This document shows, piece by piece, positions 60,260 through 64,000 of a stretch of DNA of 64,000 nucleotides. The stretch is taken from IMG/VR virus record IMGVR_UViG_3300012039_000002, positions 62,001-126,000 of that record. One strand, given 5' to 3'. This DNA is from a virus. Below the pieces are notes generated by a model. That model worked only from the letters and a program-made list of their open reading frames with translations. It was not told the origin of the DNA and did not search any database. Within the stretch, counting starts at the first letter, position 1. Every line of letters starts with the position of its first letter. Made by a program: the position numbers and the translations under genes.

Positions 60260-60489
60260 TGGACGCTAGACAGCGCAGAATGTGGGTTCTCCCTGCTCCC
60301 GATACTAATATCGAGAAACGAGATCGATATGAAATAGGCATATTCTATTCGTTCTTGAGGATGATAGGGACGATCACAAAGCCCATTAGAAGAATATTTG
60401 AGTCGCTTGAGAAGCCACCGCATGTTTTTATATCGAAAAAGGGTCCGAACACATTCATATCATTGCGAAAGACAAGCAAAGATGTTTAA
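60259..60489 (+). CDS. Unknown 76-aa basic protein
   Basis: This is a short Arg/Lys-rich protein (MDARQRRMWVLPAPDTNIEK start) with a central hydrophobic segment FYSFLRMIGTITKPIRRIF. No family is recognised. It is coupled to the gene upstream by TAATG. Its stop (TAA at 60487-60489) lies within the TTAATTTATA promoter-like word. Confidence 0.5.
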   Translation: MDARQRRMWVLPAPDTNIEKRDRYEIGIFYSFLRMIGTITKPIRRIFESLEKPPHVFISKKGPNTFISLRKTSKDV

Positions 60490-60495
60490 TTTATA
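60486..60495 (+). promoter_or_regulatory. TTAATTTATA box before the RNA ligase gene
   Basis: This is the third exact copy of the 10-mer seen at 17758 and 36878. It overlaps the end of the preceding gene and lies about 60 bases upstream of the RNA ligase start, consistent with an internal promoter. Confidence 0.35.
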
Positions 60496-60555
60496 ACTAA
60501 ATTGACGAGGTCTGCCGCGGGACTAAAATGCCCTACGCTGAAAGAAAGATAACGA

Positions 60556-62193
60556 TTGAAAACTAACTTGTTAAAGATGATCTTCGTAAAGAAGAAGAAT
60601 CTAGACTACTTTGATCTGCCTTGTGCAGACAAATTAGAAGACGTTAGAAGGGCAGTTGTCGATTTGCAGGCTATGGTTTTTTACCTGAATTCTGAACTGT
60701 CACAAGGCGTTGTGCTTTCAGAAGTTGTAAAGGTATCGAATAGAGAGTTTCTATCTAAATACTTAGGGTTAAAAGATAGCCATTTTGCGTCGGCTTCAGA
60801 GGACAAGATTAGCAATTACCTTAGAGTTACAGCTACTGACAGATATTTCGTGTTTAACTATTCTGATAACTTTTTCTTTAATTCTATAAACAAAGATCTC
60901 GAAGCAATGTATCGCCCTACTTGGACTGTTCAGTTGCGAATTTGTAGAGGGATTATTTTTGATCGTGAAAATGGAGAGCTTGTTTCTTTCCCACTAGAAA
61001 AGATATTCAACGTAGGCGAATATAGAGATGGAGAGATTTCACGATTTGCTAAGAAATTTGTTGATGTGCCGTCTCAGATGGCTGAAAAGCTTGATGGAAT
61101 ATTAATACAAGCGTTCTACGATAGGCAGAACGACGAAGTGCACTTTAGCACTCGATCGCAGATCGATTATGACGACAATGGCTATATAGATACGGCACGT
61201 CGGCTAGCGAAACGAACTGGGCGCATTTCAGCGCTAAAAGATTTGCTAAGGCATAACAAATCAGTGGCTTTTGAGCTTATTTCTCCCGATCACAGAGTTG
61301 TTATTGGATATGGCAAGAAATTTGGGCTGATACTTCATCATGTAAGAGATCTTAAAACATACAAGACTTTAGACTATATAGAGCTTCAGAAGGTGGCAAA
61401 GAGCTTGGGCTTTGCTTCTCCGACTACAGCTCATTTTAATAGCTTTGAGGAGCTCCTAGATTTTCAGAAGACGAACAAGCAGGCTGAAGGCTATATTGTT
61501 AAGTTTGAGGACGGATCCGCAGTTAAGGTTAAGACGAATTCTTATTTTGACAAGCTTAAGGGTTTGAGATCTCTATCATATGCTTCTATTGCTGAGTCCG
61601 TTCTTAATCGTGAAGATTGGAACATATTCAAATACGATAAGATTAAGTCTGAAGAGCTGTTTAGTGCTGCGAATCATTATCGCGCGAAAATAATTGACCA
61701 GTTCGGCGCGTTCGACAAATTCATCCAGCAATTCTGCGAAAAGCTGGTATGCTTTTCTGGATGGCAGGAATATGGCACTAGGGAAAAACTAGAGGCTATG
61801 ACTGAATTCAATTACGCTTACATAGAGGCTGTAAACCAGCGCTCCCTCGATCCTGACAAGGTCTCAAAAGAAGACTTTCGTATAGCAATCAACTATTGCA
61901 TCAAATATATGTTGCTACACGATGAGAACGTCATCGATGCTTACAACAAGAAAGTCATGGAAATCACTGTAAAGGCGCTTCGCACTTCAGCATGGATGGG
62001 CGCCAAATTGGAAGAGCTTAATAGATCATACACAGCTGCTTCACTTAGAAAAGATTTAGGCGGATCGGCCATGGGAGGCGGAAGCACTTCTATGGGCGGT
62101 CTTGGTTCTATAGTATCTGACATTGGGAAACCCATTGTCCCTATGAAGAAAGAAGAAAAGGACAAACGGAAGAAGGTGGAGGAATGGCACTAA
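60556..62193 (+). CDS. RNA ligase
   Basis: This 545-aa protein has the nucleotidyltransferase motifs of T4-type RNA ligases: motif I KLDG with the adenylated Lys178 (AEKLDG), motif IIIa FELIS (Glu240), motif IV EGYIVKF (Glu311) and motif V KVK (324-326). RNA ligases seal nicked tRNA or other RNA, often to counter host anticodon nucleases. The C-terminal part is helical, with a Gly-rich tail (GGSAMGGGSTSMGGLG). The start is uncertain: TTG at 60556 has no clear ribosome binding site; an in-frame ATG at 60577 would remove seven residues. No polynucleotide kinase gene lies beside it. Confidence 0.85.
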   Translation: MKTNLLKMIFVKKKNLDYFDLPCADKLEDVRRAVVDLQAMVFYLNSELSQGVVLSEVVKVSNREFLSKYLGLKDSHFASASEDKISNYLRVTATDRYFVFNYSDNFFFNSINKDLEAMYRPTWTVQLRICRGIIFDRENGELVSFPLEKIFNVGEYRDGEISRFAKKFVDVPSQMAEKLDGILIQAFYDRQNDEVHFSTRSQIDYDDNGYIDTARRLAKRTGRISALKDLLRHNKSVAFELISPDHRVVIGYGKKFGLILHHVRDLKTYKTLDYIELQKVAKSLGFASPTTAHFNSFEELLDFQKTNKQAEGYIVKFEDGSAVKVKTNSYFDKLKGLRSLSYASIAESVLNREDWNIFKYDKIKSEELFSAANHYRAKIIDQFGAFDKFIQQFCEKLVCFSGWQEYGTREKLEAMTEFNYAYIEAVNQRSLDPDKVSKEDFRIAINYCIKYMLLHDENVIDAYNKKVMEITVKALRTSAWMGAKLEELNRSYTAASLRKDLGGSAMGGGSTSMGGLGSIVSDIGKPIVPMKKEEKDKRKKVEEWH

Positions 62194-62549
62194 TCGATCA
62201 CTTGCAATGCGGAAGGGTCATCGTTTTCAACTCAATGCTTTTCAAGTTGCGATGGGCTTTCTGCATTAACTACTCGGCGGATGTTCAAATTATATATAGA
62301 GGCTTTTTCGGACTGAGAGCGATAGACAAGAAAACTTTCCTTGGGTTTGCAAGGATAGTTGATGTGTTTGACTATATCGATAGGCCGCTTACCGACGCTG
62401 AAAAGTTTAAACTTAAGACGGCTCATAAAACTGGCATCATGAAGACTTGCGACAATGTAGAGCAATACGTAGACAAGCTCTTCAAGAAAGCTGAAATAAA
62501 ACTATTCGTAAACCCTGAAGGATGGATTCATGAAGATATCACTAAATAA
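62184..62549 (+). CDS. Unknown 121-aa protein
   Basis: This small protein begins MALIDHLQCGRVIVFNSMLF and contains a Lys-rich second half (KLKTAHKTGIMKTCDNVEQY). I do not recognise it. It overlaps the RNA ligase gene by ten bases; GGTGGAGG just before its ATG provides a ribosome binding site. The end overlaps the next gene by 20 bases. Confidence 0.6.
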   Translation: MALIDHLQCGRVIVFNSMLFKLRWAFCINYSADVQIIYRGFFGLRAIDKKTFLGFARIVDVFDYIDRPLTDAEKFKLKTAHKTGIMKTCDNVEQYVDKLFKKAEIKLFVNPEGWIHEDITK

Positions 62550-63045
62550 CATCAAGTTCGTTAGAAAAGCCCAGATGGGAACAGCGTCTGCAAGTTCTCG
62601 GCTTGGTCTTGAGCGCCCCACTCACAAGTACATTAAGCGGGAGAACTTGGGCAATGGGGAATACAAGTATATCTACGAGGATGCCAAGGGGAAGTCTGCT
62701 CCCTCTTCTAAGGATACAGAAGCTATGGTTGCTGACTTCACGACTTCTCTCTCACGGGACAAGATGTTCAAGAAGTACGCTCAATACTTCGATGCAAAGG
62801 ACTACACAAATGTAGCTGGCGCTATCATGGCTCGTGGGAAAGATGCTACGCCACAGGCATTTCTCACGGAGATGCAATACGCCAACAAGCTGTTGGGCCA
62901 CAAGACAAGTCGTTTTCTACCTACAGGCGTTGCTGCAAAGGAATATAAGAAGCTCTTCTCACAGGCCGGCAATAGAGTGTCTGAATACAATGCTAAGATT
63001 TCTAAGATTGAGGCGGAACTAACTTCTCCAAGCCGAGGTGAATAA
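62530..63045 (+). CDS. Unknown 171-aa protein with YIY motif shared with the next gene
   Basis: This is a helical, Lys-rich protein. The N-terminal SLNNIKFVRKAQ and the motif HKYIKRENLGNGEYKYIYED precede a helical C-terminal domain (residues 60-165, FTTSLSRDKMFKKYAQYFDA). The basic KYI...YIY element recurs in the next protein. Its function is unknown; it may be a packaged or ejected protein, by analogy with the neighbouring peptidase. AAGGA lies before the ATG. Confidence 0.6.
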   Translation: MKISLNNIKFVRKAQMGTASASSRLGLERPTHKYIKRENLGNGEYKYIYEDAKGKSAPSSKDTEAMVADFTTSLSRDKMFKKYAQYFDAKDYTNVAGAIMARGKDATPQAFLTEMQYANKLLGHKTSRFLPTGVAAKEYKKLFSQAGNRVSEYNAKISKIEAELTSPSRGE

Positions 63046-63866
63046 TGGACGGTTCACTTGAAAGGAAAAGATCTGGCTCCAAGTTTCTACGGAAGAAGCT
63101 GACAGATGATGGGAAAGTTCGCTATATCTACAAAGAGTCCGAGCCTAGAGGGAAGAAAGCCGAAGAAGTCCCTCAAGACAAGAAACAACGCTTTATTCAG
63201 ACTATTGACTCTACTGATAGAGGATTCAAAAACCTCTTCAGCGAAGCGTGCGATGAAATAGATGACATCCACTATGTTTGCATAAACTCAGGGTGCTCTT
63301 CGGTCCAGATGACTAATGACGTTGAGACGTTCTTTGATGTGTTGGATGTGCTGCCAGAATATCAGGAGAAAGATGTTTTCCGCTCTGCGTCGGGATGTTT
63401 TAATGTCAACAAGGGCAAGATTGCCTTTTGCTTAGACAACTTCCCTCAGGATATGTCGGAAACGATTAAGCAAGTCGTGATGCTACATGAGACTATGCAT
63501 AGCTTTTTCTATGGAGCGCTCCGGTTAAAACACAAACAGCCTCTGACTGCTGACTCTTCAGATGACAAAATGGATAAGGATTACATTAAGAAAGCTGTCA
63601 AATTCGTTGACAGCTTTGGCAAAATAGATCAAAATATGCGCAAGACAGCTGAAGGTTCTGTTAAGGAAGTAAAGGGACAAGACAAAGAAACTCTATTGCT
63701 GAATCAGATTAGCGCAGCAATGATAAGTGAGTATGCGGCGATTAGCCCTGAAGAGCACTTCGCCGAAGCTGGTGCTTTCTATTTCATTCTACCCAATGTT
63801 CTAAAAACGAAAGAGGCAGAAGTCTACAAGGCTTTCAATGAATTTTTCGAGAAGTATGAGGACTAG
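63045..63866 (+). CDS. Zincin-type metallopeptidase-like protein
   Basis: This 273-aa protein has an HETMH zinc-binding motif at residues 148-152 (VVMLHETMHSFF) and a downstream Glu in EEHFAEAGAFYF (about 236-247) that may be the third ligand, giving an HExxH...E arrangement. The N-terminus (GSKFLRKKLTDDGKVRYIYK) shares the YIYK-type element with the previous gene, suggesting a common targeting or binding role. Such zincins may cleave host or virion proteins. The gene is complete, with a TAATG start overlap. The substrate is unknown. Confidence 0.75.
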   Translation: MDGSLERKRSGSKFLRKKLTDDGKVRYIYKESEPRGKKAEEVPQDKKQRFIQTIDSTDRGFKNLFSEACDEIDDIHYVCINSGCSSVQMTNDVETFFDVLDVLPEYQEKDVFRSASGCFNVNKGKIAFCLDNFPQDMSETIKQVVMLHETMHSFFYGALRLKHKQPLTADSSDDKMDKDYIKKAVKFVDSFGKIDQNMRKTAEGSVKEVKGQDKETLLLNQISAAMISEYAAISPEEHFAEAGAFYFILPNVLKTKEAEVYKAFNEFFEKYED

Positions 63867-63871
63867 TTTTT

Positions 63872-64000
63872 ATGAAGTATATAGTTACGGGCGGTAAAGA
63901 AAAAGACTTGCATTACACAATCATAATGGAAAACCAAGACGCAGAAAAGAAAGAAGCTCCGGCTGATCCTCCGCCTACTAAGTATAAAGAGGAGAAGAAG
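63872..64000 (+). CDS. Unknown protein, N-terminal part (runs off the window)
   Basis: An ATG five bases after the zincin stop opens a frame of 43 codons to the window edge, starting MKYIVTGGKEKDLHYTIIME and becoming Lys/Pro/Glu-rich. It is the unfinished 3' end of the window and cannot be assigned. The ribosome binding site is weak; coupling to the previous gene is possible. Confidence 0.45.
   Translation, partial: MKYIVTGGKEKDLHYTIIMENQDAEKKEAPADPPPTKYKEEKK

Noticed and set aside
60528-60566. Twelve-codon frame MPYAERKITIEN before the RNA ligase gene
   Set aside because: No ribosome binding site is clear, and it overlaps the proposed TTG start. It may be chance, although a leader peptide cannot be excluded.

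Overview
The window is the virion-structure half of a contractile-tailed (myovirus-type) double-stranded DNA bacteriophage, probably a large one. No replication, tRNA or host-like metabolic operons are visible, and genes are packed with 0-60 base gaps or short overlaps. The host is not identified. A Gram-negative host is suggested by a heptosyltransferase-like (GT9) domain, by two overlapping membrane/periplasmic proteins of spanin-like layout, and by a membrane-anchored protein with two c-type heme motifs. The last would need a host able to mature cytochrome c.

Layout. (1) Positions 1-6224, minus strand: a partial unknown gene, an unknown gene, a GT17-type glycosyltransferase, portal, large terminase, a Vsr/DUF559-like nuclease and a probable small terminase. 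(2) 6225-6483: divergent promoter region. (3) 6484-17740, plus strand: prohead protease, scaffold-like protein, major capsid protein, a hairpin terminator, two mini Gly-Tyr-Ser repeat proteins, a second hairpin, small virion proteins, the diheme cytochrome-like protein, connector/neck proteins, and two large charged proteins that share a short repeated motif with the scaffold. (4) 17814-30569: sheath, tube, frameshifted tail assembly chaperone, probable tape measure, hub, spike, a LysM/gp25-like wedge fusion and baseplate J. (5) 30582-36860: baseplate-periphery proteins and an overlapping membrane-protein pair. (6) 36917-55385: a fibre locus of about 18 kb with three very long Gly-Tyr-Ser repeat proteins (768, 1505 and 1691 aa) carrying globular binding-type modules, plus adaptors and two LamG-like proteins. 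(7) 55395-59796: a small HExxH protein, a radical SAM protein, a protein with three GT2 domains, and a GT9 domain split over two overlapping frames. (8) 59798-64000: a paralogue of a fibre-locus protein, an RNA ligase, unknown genes and a zincin-type metallopeptidase.

How it works together: terminase, portal, protease, scaffold and capsid protein build and fill the head. The connector, sheath, tube, tape measure and baseplate genes build the contractile tail. The fibre locus builds a receptor-binding apparatus from shuffled modules on long Gly-Tyr-Ser shafts. The glycosyltransferases and radical SAM enzyme next to the fibres may modify either these Ser/Tyr-rich shafts or the host surface. The most unusual elements are the diheme cytochrome-like protein inside the head gene cluster, the proline-poor GYS shafts with regular register breaks, the mini-GYS proteins behind the capsid gene, the modification island, a motif shared by the scaffold and two other proteins, and a peptide shared by protease and capsid protein.
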